Source: Chloroflexota bacterium (GTDB lineage: Bacteria; Chloroflexota; Dehalococcoidia; Lucifugimonadales; Lucifugimonadaceae). Taken from it: DNA of 64,000 nt. The translations under genes were made by a program, and so were the position numbers. Below the pieces are notes generated by a model that searched no databases, was not told the origin of the DNA, and saw only the letters and a program-made list of their open reading frames with translations. The DNA lies in contig JABIFF010000003.1 of the NCBI GenBank assembly GCA_018650845.1, positions 1 to 64,000 of the forward strand. Direction: 5' to 3'. The first letter of the stretch is position 1, and each line of letters opens with the position of its first letter. Shown here one piece after another: positions 1 to 7,825 of this stretch.

Positions 1-72
1 ATTTGCAACGGCAACCTCGACTTGCCTGAGTTTGGCAAGAACTTGCTCCGGGCTATGTCCTTTTCTTGGCAT
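1..72 (-). CDS. IS3-family transposase OrfA, N-terminal 24 residues (partial)
   Basis: Minus-strand reading from ATG at 72 gives MPRKGHSPEQVLAKLRQVEV and continues open to the window edge. This is the typical beginning of the HTH_Tnp_1-type OrfA of IS3 elements (MPRK..HSPEQ..AKLRQVEV), which binds the terminal repeats and is fused to the integrase OrfB by programmed frameshifting. A strong AGGGAGG ribosome site lies 5 bases upstream. It is too short for the ORF track. The match is by eye to the well-known family start, so the family is fairly sure but the subgroup is not. Confidence 0.75.
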   Translation of the reverse strand, partial: MPRKGHSPEQVLAKLRQVEVAVAN

Positions 73-139
73 TTCTGCCTCCCTTCGATATGTCCAGTAT
101 CTGATCTTTCAACTGGACTCGTTTGAGGGGGGCAGGTCA
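1..139 (-). mobile_element. IS3-family insertion sequence, 5' end only
   Basis: The first 139 bases are the left end of an IS3-type element running off the window. It carries the start of an orfA-type transposase gene on the minus strand. Its outer edge appears to be TGACCTGCCCCCCTCAAAC read on the minus strand (ending at base 139), which resembles the terminal inverted repeats of several IS3 subgroups. The element abuts the in-frame remainder of a membrane protein gene, so the insertion probably split that gene. The exact terminus and target duplication cannot be confirmed because the other end is outside the window. Confidence 0.7.
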
Positions 140-147
140 CTACCCGA

Positions 148-855
148 ATGCTCGGTGGTGTTACCGACGCTATCGGAACAACCGTGAGTGACGCACTAGG
201 CAAGGTTGATAGAAGGTCGCTTGGTTCACTGGAGCCGTACTTCAGGCGCTTAGAAGTACGAGTTCGTTCGGGTATTACACCTGACCGATGCTGGGATCAC
301 CTCATCAAAGAATCTGGTTCAGAGTTGATGGAACGAACCATCAATATTTTCTGGGACGCTCTTACGATCGGTGGTAACCCACTAATCACAGGAAAAACAG
401 CAGCATTCTTCTCGGCAGAAATTTCTCTGCTTCGAGAAAAACGTGCTCTTGTTGCGCAAACATTCGGTTACCTAACCGTTCCGCTTCACGCGGCGATGGT
501 TGGCCTGCTGATCTTCATTGTGAACGTCATGCAATTGTTCGCAGAAAGCATGCTGTCCGATACCGAGTCAGCTGACCCAAGTGCCTCAGGCGCTCCGATT
601 CCCGACATTGCCGATTCAAGCGGATTTAATACGTTCGCAAACGTAAATTTCGAGTTCTTGAACATAATCATCACTATGGTAGTGGTAGTTTTTACCATCG
701 CGAATGCAGTGGCTCCATGGGCAGCGAGTGGGGGACACCGCATGCGTGCCGGTTACCAGATCGGTGTGATGATGGTTGTATCAGGTATTTGTATGACAAT
801 CATTCCTCCACTTTCAAGGATGATTTTCACAACAATTTCAGCCCCGGCAAACTGA
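148..855 (+). pseudogene. 3' remnant of archaellum/Tad-type assembly membrane protein (FlaJ/TadC, T2SS-F domain)
   Basis: The ORF gives 235 residues with three or four hydrophobic segments near 105-128, 172-192 and 205-230. It contains a type II secretion F-like stretch (SGITPDRCWDHL, GSELMERTINIF, GGNPLITGKTAAFF, PLHAAMVGLL) as in the C-terminal half of archaeal FlaJ/TadC-like proteins, which are the polytopic cores that assemble pili or archaella. Full family members are usually 500-600 residues with two such domains, so the N-terminal half is missing. The reading frame continues upstream of the ATG only to a TGA at 124-126 inside the IS end, which supports disruption by that element. It may still be expressed as a fragment, but function is doubtful. 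Confidence 0.7.
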
Positions 856-901
856 CCGAACGGTAGCGACCGAACGGACAGGCGAGAAAGGCGAGTTCGC
901 T

Positions 902-1087
902 ATGGTCCCTCCAGATGGTGGAGATGATGGTGGTGTAGATCTCTTAGATGATATTTTCGCTGATGAAGAAAGCGAAGACTCTGCGAGATTAGCCGCGTTT
1001 GCCGACCTTGAACAACTCACGATGATTGAAGTTGCAGCCGAAACCGAAGCCGTGCTCGAAGAACTCAAGATTAGGCAGGGCGGTTAA
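902..1087 (+). CDS. Small acidic protein of unknown function, coupled to the kinase gene
   Basis: The product is 61 residues, very acidic in the first half (DGGDDGGVDLLDDIFADEESED) and predicted helical in the second half (LAAFADLEQLTMIEVAAETEAVLEELK). Its stop codon overlaps the kinase start as TAATG, a sign of translational coupling, and it lies 46 bases after the membrane-protein remnant. I do not recognise a family. The overlap and the non-random composition argue that it is real. A role as an accessory or adaptor to the pilus/archaellum machinery or to the downstream kinase is only a guess from position. Confidence 0.55.
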   Translation: MVPPDGGDDGGVDLLDDIFADEESEDSARLAAFADLEQLTMIEVAAETEAVLEELKIRQGG

Positions 1088-2739
1088 TGGCTCCAGCTAC
1101 GAGCTCAAAGACCCGCAAGACAAAGAAGCAACGGAACAACAAATTGTCCGTTGTGAAGTCGCGTACTAAGACGAATTCGCCCAAGAACCTTATGCAGGCT
1201 CTTACTTCATCGATTCCGCAGGCGATGGCCGCTCTCGATGGCCGACGACGAATCATGTTCACCAACGCCGCGTTCGATCGAATGTTCGGCGTAAGCTCGA
1301 CAGGCGATAGACTCGCCGATTATTTCAACCCTGAAGGCCTGAAAGATGTCTTCAAACAGTGCGCTCTGACATCACGCTCGATCGAAAAGCGTGAACTCAT
1401 CGATATTCCTTCTAGTGAATCCGATCCAGAAGTCAGCTACAGCGTGACGGTCACTCCGCACTCCGATGCTAAACTCAAGTCGAAATTTCTTCTTCTTATA
1501 GATGACACAACTGAGGGTTCTGACCGCGAAGACCGAATGATCGCCAACAGCCGATTGGTTTCAGTTGGTGAAATGGCTGCCGGAGTTGCTCACGAACTGA
1601 ACAACCCGCTTACGGCTGTTCTTGGTTTCTCGCAGCTCGCTATGCGTCAGGCAACCGACGACACGCTCAAGCGTGACCTCGAATCAATTGCTGATGAAGC
1701 TGAACGTGCAGGCCGCATTGTCGACAACCTACTCACGTTTGCACGATCATCCGATACATTCCCTAACTCTCAAACACTAAATATCACTGACTCTCTTCAG
1801 AAGATCCTCGATCTCCGCGAATACGAATGCAGAGTCAACAACGTTGAAGTAGTCACCTACTTCGGCGATGAAACTCCTCTCACCCTTGCAGATGCTCACC
1901 GTATGGAGCAGGTTTTCATGAACCTGATCGGTAACAGCATCCATGCAATTGGTGAAAGCGTTGGTCATGGCACGATCACAGTTGGTGTCGTGCACGATGA
2001 AGGCCGAATTAGAGTCAGCATCACCGACGATGGACCCGGAATTTCTCCAACGAACCAGAAAAAGATATTTGAACCCTTCTTCACAACAAAGCCAATTGGC
2101 AAAGGCACAGGCCTAGGTCTCTCAATCTGTAAAGGCATCGTGGAAGACCACGGTGGCGCCATACGAGTTGAGAGTGCGGCTGGCCGTGGAACAACATTCG
2201 TAGTCGAAATTCCGATTATCGAAGTTCCTGAAGAAGTTGATGCTCCATCACCGAGCACCCCAGCACAGCCAAACAGCTACACCAAGCTGAAGATTCTGGC
2301 TGTCGACGACGAACGATCAGTAACCATGCTGCTCAACCGAGCACTGGTTGCACAAGGTCACGACGTTGATGTTGCTCACGATGGGGCTGAAGCACTCAGA
2401 ACCATCTTCCTAAACGAATACGACGCCATTCTTCTCGATGTCCGGATGCCGGGTCTCGGAGGAGCAGAAGTCTTCCGAAGTATCGAGGTATTACGCCCCG
2501 ATCTGGCGGGCCGTGTGATGTTTATCACCGGTGACACTGTTTCGCCTGACACGCGCACCTTCTTGGAGCAGACACGCGTTGATGTTCTACATAAACCGTT
2601 CAGCCTAGAAGAGCTTAGGCACAGCATGGACAAATTTGCCGTTCTGAAGGAGCAGCGACCTACAGAAGCAGAATTGTCAGGAAGACCTGATTTATCGGCC
2701 GGTCTGACAAGAATGAAATCGGCAAGAAAAGCTAGCTAA
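1087..2739 (+). CDS. Hybrid sensor histidine kinase with PAS and receiver domains
   Basis: This is a 550-residue cytoplasmic two-component kinase without membrane segments. In order it shows a basic N-terminus, a PAS-like sensor domain at about 35-145, and a HisKA dimerisation domain with the phospho-acceptor histidine at about 169 (AAGVAHELNNPLTAV). A HATPase_c domain follows with the N box (NSIHAIG), G1 (DDGPGIS) and G2 (GKGTGLGLSI), then a C-terminal receiver with the phospho-acceptor Asp at about 451 (ILLDVRMPG). Such proteins autophosphorylate and pass phosphate to the fused receiver and onward to partners. Two response regulators follow on the same strand and are likely partners. The location beside an archaellum/pilus gene suggests, but does not prove, control of surface appendages. 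Confidence 0.93.
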   Translation: MAPATSSKTRKTKKQRNNKLSVVKSRTKTNSPKNLMQALTSSIPQAMAALDGRRRIMFTNAAFDRMFGVSSTGDRLADYFNPEGLKDVFKQCALTSRSIEKRELIDIPSSESDPEVSYSVTVTPHSDAKLKSKFLLLIDDTTEGSDREDRMIANSRLVSVGEMAAGVAHELNNPLTAVLGFSQLAMRQATDDTLKRDLESIADEAERAGRIVDNLLTFARSSDTFPNSQTLNITDSLQKILDLREYECRVNNVEVVTYFGDETPLTLADAHRMEQVFMNLIGNSIHAIGESVGHGTITVGVVHDEGRIRVSITDDGPGISPTNQKKIFEPFFTTKPIGKGTGLGLSICKGIVEDHGGAIRVESAAGRGTTFVVEIPIIEVPEEVDAPSPSTPAQPNSYTKLKILAVDDERSVTMLLNRALVAQGHDVDVAHDGAEALRTIFLNEYDAILLDVRMPGLGGAEVFRSIEVLRPDLAGRVMFITGDTVSPDTRTFLEQTRVDVLHKPFSLEELRHSMDKFAVLKEQRPTEAELSGRPDLSAGLTRMKSARKAS

Positions 2740-2805
2740 CAGCTGACACAGAGTCAGCAATACTCTGATCGTAACCACCACCCAATACCAGAGCAGAAAA
2801 TAGCC

Positions 2806-3486
2806 ATGTACCAACACGACTACTCAGTCGCAGACACTCCACAGGAATCATCACAGCCAATCAAGGTCTTCCTCATCGAAGACCACATGGTTGTGCGTGA
2901 AGGCACCCGACGATTGCTCGAGCTTGATGGCCAAGCAGCGATCATCGGTGAAGCCAGCAGTGGCGAAGACGCCATCAACGATCCAGCTCTCGGGCTGGCA
3001 GACGTTGTGATGTGCGACGTAATGCTTCCAGGTATGGATGGAATTGAGACCACCAAGGGCGTTATGGAGAAGTATCCGCACGTACGTGTGGTGATGCTCA
3101 GCTCGTTCGGTGACACTCACCTCGGCCCTGCTCTCGAAGCTGGCGCCGCAGGATATTTGCTAAAGAGAGCTTCTCAGGAAGAACTCGTACGTGCTGTGAA
3201 AGATGCTGCTCGTGGTGGATCACCATTATCACCAGCACTCAATGCGCTGCTGGTAGATCGATACCGACAGATTCAGAACCAGACAACCGACAATCAGAAC
3301 TTAACTGAACGCCAGTCGAAGGTTCTGCAGATGGTCGCAGCCGGCGAGACTACTAAAGCCATTGCCGACAACCTGTTCCTAAGCCCCGCCACCGTAAAAC
3401 GTGAGCTACGGCACGTGTTCGACGTTATGGGAGTGAGCAACCGTGCTCACGCGGTTTCCGAAGCTCAGCGTCGCGGTCTTATCTAA
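2806..3486 (+). CDS. NarL/FixJ-type response regulator (REC + LuxR HTH)
   Basis: The protein has 226 residues. The receiver domain at about 18-140 has the acidic pair (LIEDH), phospho-acceptor Asp at about 71 (MCDVMLPGMDG), the switch residue region (VVMLSSF) and the conserved Lys (GYLLKRA). A LuxR-type helix-turn-helix at about 160-226 follows (LTERQSKVLQMVAAGETTKAIADNLFLSPATVKREL). It is therefore a phosphorylation-controlled DNA-binding transcription factor. It lies 66 bases after the hybrid kinase and is followed by an intrinsic terminator, so it is probably the last gene of that unit. No strong ribosome site precedes the ATG. Confidence 0.93.
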   Translation: MYQHDYSVADTPQESSQPIKVFLIEDHMVVREGTRRLLELDGQAAIIGEASSGEDAINDPALGLADVVMCDVMLPGMDGIETTKGVMEKYPHVRVVMLSSFGDTHLGPALEAGAAGYLLKRASQEELVRAVKDAARGGSPLSPALNALLVDRYRQIQNQTTDNQNLTERQSKVLQMVAAGETTKAIADNLFLSPATVKRELRHVFDVMGVSNRAHAVSEAQRRGLI

Positions 3487-3530
3487 CCCGCACTTTCGAA
3501 ATAACGAAACGGCTAGTAAAAAGAAGTCCG

Positions 3531-3556
3531 TACCCGCTCTGGGTGCGGGCTTTTTT
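3531..3556 (+). terminator. Intrinsic terminator after the first response regulator
   Basis: CCCGC TCTGGGT GCGGG forms a 5-bp GC stem followed directly by C and TTTTTT. It closes the kinase-regulator unit. Confidence 0.75.
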
Positions 3557-3722
3557 GCATATTGCGGTTTCTACCTAGTGACACGCGTCAGTTGATTCCG
3601 AAATACCTTTGAGCCGCACGGCTCAGCCGCGTGACCCCAGAGCATTCGCGCCGCGCCGACAGCAAGCCTAACGTTGATACCACGGTAATAAACAAGGTTT
3701 CTACGGCAAGGAATCAGACTAT

Positions 3723-4424
3723 ATGGATCACGACCAGTTCGACTTCAGCGATGAGTCAACACTGACACCGATCAACGTTCTTGTATGCGACAACGAATCT
3801 CTATTCAGAGAGATACTCGTGGCCGCACTCGACAAAGAACCTATGATCAACATTGTTGGAGCTACAGCTTCAGGAATAGAAGCTGCAGAGCTGTCTAAAC
3901 AGACGAGACCCGATGTCGTTCTAATGGACATCGAATTGGGCGAAGGCCCGAACGGCATCGTCGTTGCTAGCGACATCAAAGACGCCTTCCCGGATACGGG
4001 CATCGTTGTGCTTTCTGCACATCGAGATAAAGAGTTCCTATCAAGCTTCCTTGAAAACGGAACAGCAGGATGGTCATTCCTCCTCAAGCAAAGCATTGCT
4101 GATATCAAATCACTTGCTCGTGCAATCGAATCGGCCGCCGCAGGTCAAGTCACGATGGACCCAACAGTTATGAACGATCTGTTCCCACGCCAGCGCTCAA
4201 TCCTTGAACGCTTGACTCATGACCAGATGGAAGCCCTTATGTTCATCTCTTCCGGATACGCAGATTCTGCCATCTCAGCAGAACTTGAAATAGATGAAAA
4301 CCTTGTTGAGCCACTGCTCCAGACTATCTACGACGATCTCCACATCGACGAGAGTGAATCAGTCGACCAGCGTGTTCAGGCAACATTGCTCTACCTACAG
4401 GAAACCGCTCAGGTCTCTCAGTAG
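3723..4424 (+). CDS. Response regulator with receiver and degenerate LuxR-like C-terminus
   Basis: The 233-residue protein starts with an intact receiver domain (INVLVCDNE, phospho-acceptor Asp at about 69 in VVLMDIELG, VVLSAH, and Lys in FLLKQS). The C-terminal part (about 160-215) follows the four-helix layout of a LuxR HTH (LTHDQMEALMFISSGYADSAISAELEIDENLVEPLLQTI). It lacks the usual TxREx..L and S..TVK..l signatures, so DNA binding is less certain. It is transcribed separately from the preceding regulator, since a terminator lies between. It may be a second output of the neighbouring hybrid kinase. Confidence 0.85.
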   Translation: MDHDQFDFSDESTLTPINVLVCDNESLFREILVAALDKEPMINIVGATASGIEAAELSKQTRPDVVLMDIELGEGPNGIVVASDIKDAFPDTGIVVLSAHRDKEFLSSFLENGTAGWSFLLKQSIADIKSLARAIESAAAGQVTMDPTVMNDLFPRQRSILERLTHDQMEALMFISSGYADSAISAELEIDENLVEPLLQTIYDDLHIDESESVDQRVQATLLYLQETAQVSQ

Positions 4425-4445
4425 TATTTATTAGAACTGGTCTTC

Positions 4446-4484
4446 TAACGAAACGCCTCGGCTTATGCTGGGGCGTTTCTCGTT
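4446..4484 (+). terminator. Probable terminator hairpin after the second response regulator
   Basis: An interrupted inverted repeat AACGAAACGCC...GGCGTTTCTCGTT with 7+4 paired bases lies 22 bases after the stop. The T tract is weak, so termination efficiency is uncertain. Confidence 0.5.
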
Positions 4485-4512
4485 AACTTCACCCTGTTCG
4501 AACCCAATCGGT

Positions 4513-4923
4513 ATGCTTCGGAGCATGCCTGAACTGCCGACCATTAAGAATCTTCCTGAACAACCCGACGTAATCGCACCCGACGGTTCCGAGATACGGT
4601 TTCTCGAATCGCCTAGCGATGAATCGAGCATGGTGCACGCCCGACTCCACCCCGGAACGACTACGTACGCAGTTCACCATCTAACAGTCGAAGAAAGTTG
4701 GGTTTGTGTGGGCGGAGAAGGCGAAGTGTGGCGTAAAGATTCCGAAAGCGAGTCGATTCTCAAACTTCAAAGCGGTATCGAATGCGAAATACCACTAGGA
4801 ACCACATTCCAGTTCCGAGCCAAGGGCGAACAACCGCTTGAAATCGTGATCACAACCAGCCCCCCATGGCCCGGAGATCACGAAGCAGTACGAGTCGAAG
4901 GCAAGTGGGAACCGAGCGTTTAG
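4513..4923 (+). CDS. Cupin-domain protein
   Basis: The ORF track starts at 4465, but those first codons lie inside the terminator hairpin of the previous gene. Starts at 4513 or 4525 are more likely, giving about 133-137 residues. The core resembles a small single-domain cupin: VHARLHPGTTTYAVHHLTVEESWVCVGGEGEVW (motif 1 region) and LQSGIECEIPLGTTFQFRAKGEQPLEIVITTSPPW (motif 2 region), with the beta-strand pattern expected of a jelly roll. The usual HxH metal ligands of motif 1 are only partly present, so catalytic activity is uncertain. Such proteins bind sugars, metals or small acids. The substrate is unknown and no clear ribosome site decides the start. Confidence 0.7.
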   Translation: MLRSMPELPTIKNLPEQPDVIAPDGSEIRFLESPSDESSMVHARLHPGTTTYAVHHLTVEESWVCVGGEGEVWRKDSESESILKLQSGIECEIPLGTTFQFRAKGEQPLEIVITTSPPWPGDHEAVRVEGKWEPSV

Positions 4924-5040
4924 TCAGGCACTCACTCCAGCGCCAACCTTCCTCAACTGTCACCCCGATGAATATCGGGGTCAAACGCCCAAACTCCGCA
5001 CCTAACAACCCAGCCAACAACTAGCCAACAACACCCAAAT

Positions 5041-5065
5041 GTCATCCTGAATTCATTTCAGGATC
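5041..5065 (+). repeat. Dispersed palindrome, family A copy 1
   Basis: GTCATCCTGAATTCATTTCAGGATC is an imperfect palindrome found in many variants across this window. Confidence 0.8.
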
Positions 5066-5117
5066 TTTCTCCCCCCTTGCAGCGATGCTGACGACCGGAA
5101 CCAGCGAGCACGCGCGT

Positions 5118-5169
5118 CCCCACACCAGATCCCTCGACTCCGCCGACTGCGCTCGGGACGAGATCGCCC
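5118..5169 (+). repeat. Dispersed repeat, family F copy 1
   Basis: Contains CACCAGATCCCTCGACTCC then CGCTCGGGACGAGATCGCCC, the two halves of a palindromic element also seen at 38643, 46787 and 52478. Confidence 0.65.
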
Positions 5170-5296
5170 GTTCCACTCCCCGGAAAACACCTAAACATTT
5201 CCTTCACATTTTCTGAACAGCTTCCACATATTCATTTTCTAATGTTGTTTGCAGGCAACCACCCCCGTCGGCGATTCCGACATGAGGTTTTAGAAA

Positions 5297-5980
5297 ATGT
5301 TCAAACGAAAAATCACACTCGGCGTTACTGCAGGACTACTCGGAGCTTTTGCTCTAGCTGGAGCAGCATTTGCTCAAGAAGGTCCAGTCGACGGCGAACA
5401 CCCACGAGACTCGATCAAAGACCGCGTCGCCGAGATTCTAGGCATCGACCGTGAAGATCTCGATTCTGCAATGAGCACAGCTCGTGACGAGCACCGCGAA
5501 GAAAAACAAGACGAACGGCTCGCCGCTCTTGTTGAAGCTGGAACTATCACTCAGGAACAGGCCGACGAGATCGACGCATGGGAAGACGCAAAGCCCGAGA
5601 TCATGGACGATCTCAAGAAGCTCGCTCGTGAGTACGGCGGAGTCAAAGGCGATCTAGCTGCCACTCTTGCAACTCTCGTAGAGCAGGAAGTAATTACTCA
5701 GGCTGAAGCCGACGAAATCACCGCTTGGACCGACGCCAAGCCAGACTATCTAGACGATCTCCGAGAAGAGATGCGCCCTGCCAGAGATAACGACCGTGAC
5801 GGAGATGGCGAACGTGATGGTCGACGTGGTCGACGTGGTCACGGACGACATCACCGTGGCGGACCTGAAGGCCGTGAACACGGTCGAGGACCCGGTGGTC
5901 CTGGCTATCAGCAGCAATCTCCTGAAGGCGGCACTGGTACATCGTTCACTCTCCCGAACGGCTCAGAACTAAACATCTAA
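5297..5980 (+). CDS. Exported protein with two helical repeats and an Arg/His/Gly-rich tail
   Basis: The 227-residue product has a clean signal peptide (MFKRKITLGVTAGLLGAFALAGAAFA, cleavage after AFA). A short acidic helix follows (VAEILGIDREDLDSAM), then two related 38-residue units: LAALVEAGTITQEQADEIDAWEDAKPEIMDDLKKL and LATLVEQEVITQAEADEITAWTDAKPDYLDDLREEM. The tail is rich in Arg, His, Gly and Asp (RRGRRGHGRHHRGG). The ITQEQADEI unit resembles exported YckD/DUF2680-like proteins of unknown role. The His-rich tail could bind metal; that is inference. The gene stands alone between an AT-rich leader and a strong terminator. Confidence 0.85.
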   Translation: MFKRKITLGVTAGLLGAFALAGAAFAQEGPVDGEHPRDSIKDRVAEILGIDREDLDSAMSTARDEHREEKQDERLAALVEAGTITQEQADEIDAWEDAKPEIMDDLKKLAREYGGVKGDLAATLATLVEQEVITQAEADEITAWTDAKPDYLDDLREEMRPARDNDRDGDGERDGRRGRRGHGRHHRGGPEGREHGRGPGGPGYQQQSPEGGTGTSFTLPNGSELNI

Positions 5981-6008
5981 GCACCCACAGCCACTAGCCT
6001 CCAACCCG

Positions 6009-6040
6009 AAACGCCCCTCATCCACCTGAGGGGCGTTTTC
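6009..6040 (+). terminator. Strong intrinsic terminator
   Basis: AAACGCCCCTCA and TGAGGGGCGTTT form a perfect 12-bp stem with a 6-base loop, followed by TTTTC. Confidence 0.9.
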
Positions 6041-6203
6041 GCGCCTGTGATTCGACATCGCTAGGCTTCAGTACCGAAAGTAATCACTACTGCCAGATAC
6101 AAACCACAAAAATAAAAAGGTTTCTGGCAAACTGTTCGTGAATCTCATCGTTAGAATCGTCGAATCAAATTCGCACCTGTCATCCGGTTCAGGAACATCG
6201 CAC

Positions 6204-6890
6204 ATGGCTCAGCCTTCGAACAACAAAACTCAACGACTCCAACAGTGGTTCGATGAACGACCTCGCTGGGATCACGCCTCGTACGGCGAGTTCATGCACA
6301 TTGGTGCGAACCAGACCATTTTCCGCATTGCTCTAGAAGAGCAGGAAATTACATCTGAAACGAAGGTTCTCGACACCGCTTGTGCAGTTGGCGGTAACGC
6401 ACGTTGGATGGCTTCACTATTCGGATGTCAGGTCTACGGCAACGACATCGACGAAGATGCCCTTGCGGTAGCTCGTGATCTCGCAGAAATTGAAAACATT
6501 TCCGAACTGTGCACGTTCGTCGAAGCTCCAGTCGAAAAATTACCGTTTGAAGACGGCATGTTCGACATTGTCGTAACCACCGATATATTCGACGCCGCAG
6601 AGGTTAAGCGAGTACTTAAACCCGGCGGAAGCTTCATCGCTATTTCGCTGTTTGAAGATCCAAAGGTCACCCCGCTTCAACTAGCTGAAGCATGGGGGCT
6701 CGAACTCGAAACATCGCTCGACGTTACTGATCTAGCTTTCGCATTCAACCGTGCGAAAGAAACAGAAGCTCGCCTTCTTCACGAATCCGACCTTATCGCA
6801 GCTCGCGAACTTATCGAAATCATGAACAAGAGCATCGCCCCGTACACCCGCGGCGGCCGTCACTACATCATGCGACTCAGGAAAAAGTAG
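6204..6890 (+). CDS. Class I SAM-dependent methyltransferase
   Basis: The ORF track begins at 6138, but the conserved part and a start beginning MAQPSNNKTQRLQ point to ATG at 6204, giving 228 residues. The Rossmann methyltransferase core is visible: motif I VLDTACAVGGNARWMA, acidic end of beta-2 VYGNDID, motif post-I, then CTFVEAPVEKLPFEDGMFDIVVTTD and VLKPGGSFIAISLF. The DTACAVGG motif is a variant of the usual DxGCGxG. The substrate is unknown. It ends 10 bases before a DHDPS-family gene and may be the first gene of that operon. Confidence 0.85.
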   Translation: MAQPSNNKTQRLQQWFDERPRWDHASYGEFMHIGANQTIFRIALEEQEITSETKVLDTACAVGGNARWMASLFGCQVYGNDIDEDALAVARDLAEIENISELCTFVEAPVEKLPFEDGMFDIVVTTDIFDAAEVKRVLKPGGSFIAISLFEDPKVTPLQLAEAWGLELETSLDVTDLAFAFNRAKETEARLLHESDLIAARELIEIMNKSIAPYTRGGRHYIMRLRKK

Positions 6891-6900
6891 CCACCACCCT

Positions 6901-7821
6901 ATGACAAATAATTCAGCTGAGCCATATCGCGGCATATACGGAATTCCAGCCATCCCGTTCAACGAAGACGAATCGCTCGACACCCGTTCGCTCGAAAGCG
7001 TTCTAGAGTTTTCAGTCGACAACGGCTGCCACGGCATCGTAATGCCTGTAATGGCGAGCGAGTATCAAGCGCTAACCGATACTGAACGGCGCACCGTGTT
7101 CGATATCACTACGAAAGTCGTGAACAATCGCATACCGACGGTAGCCGGTGTATCCGGCATCTCGAATATTCATTCGATAGAACTCGCAAAATACGCTGAA
7201 GGCGCAGGATTCGATTCTGTAATTGCTATGCCGCCCTTCAACATTTCACGGCCATCTACCGGCGAAGTTTTAAACTTTTTCGAAAAGCTCAGCGATGCCG
7301 TAAATATTCCTATTTGGATTCAGAACCACTCGCTCGGTGCGCCTCTCAGCGCAAAGCAGCTCGCCGATCTCTGCGACAACATCGAGAACGTTTCTTACAT
7401 CAAAGAAGAAACAGTATTTGCCGCACAGCTAACCACCGAACTGTTCGAACACGCTGGCGATTCGGTCAAAGGCGTGATGGGTGGAATGGGCTGTAAATTC
7501 CTAATTTCCGAGTTCAATCGGGGTATGGCAGGCAACATGCCCGCTTCTCACTTCGGCGATATCCACTCGAAGATGTGGGATCTGCTTGAAGCCGGCGATG
7601 AAGCTGGCGCTCGTGAAATCCACACTCGGATGGCGCCATTGAACAACTACGAAAGCCTCTACGGCATGAGAGCGTTCAAGGAAATTCTCTACCGTCGTGG
7701 AGTAATCACTTCGACAACCACCCGCTCACCCGGCAAAAAAGATCTCGATAAGTACGATCTGGCCGAATACGACACCCTACTGGCATCGATCGACGATCTG
7801 ATGACCTGGAAAGCCTCCTAA
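6901..7821 (+). CDS. Dihydrodipicolinate synthase/N-acetylneuraminate lyase family aldolase
   Basis: The protein has 306 residues with the (beta/alpha)8 layout of the DapA/NanA family (GIYGIPAIPFNEDESLD, GIVMPVMASEYQALTDTER, TVAGVSG). The Schiff-base lysine is at about 168 (VSYIKEE). These enzymes make or break C-C bonds of pyruvate with an aldehyde. The tyrosine normally found in the LYNxP motif is replaced by Gln141 (WIQNHSLG), and the GTTGE motif is absent. It is therefore probably not a true DapA but an aldolase or dehydratase for another keto acid. The next gene, 4 bases on, is a mandelate-racemase-family enzyme, which suggests an acid-sugar breakdown pair. Confidence 0.88.
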   Translation: MTNNSAEPYRGIYGIPAIPFNEDESLDTRSLESVLEFSVDNGCHGIVMPVMASEYQALTDTERRTVFDITTKVVNNRIPTVAGVSGISNIHSIELAKYAEGAGFDSVIAMPPFNISRPSTGEVLNFFEKLSDAVNIPIWIQNHSLGAPLSAKQLADLCDNIENVSYIKEETVFAAQLTTELFEHAGDSVKGVMGGMGCKFLISEFNRGMAGNMPASHFGDIHSKMWDLLEAGDEAGAREIHTRMAPLNNYESLYGMRAFKEILYRRGVITSTTTRSPGKKDLDKYDLAEYDTLLASIDDLMTWKAS

Positions 7822-7825
7822 AACC

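Larger units (their letters stand above)
4924..5296. other. 373-base intergenic stretch with dispersed repeats
   Basis: No gene is supported here. It holds a family A palindrome (5041-5065), a family F element (5118-5169), and an AT-richer segment just before the exported protein gene that probably contains its promoter. Confidence 0.6.
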
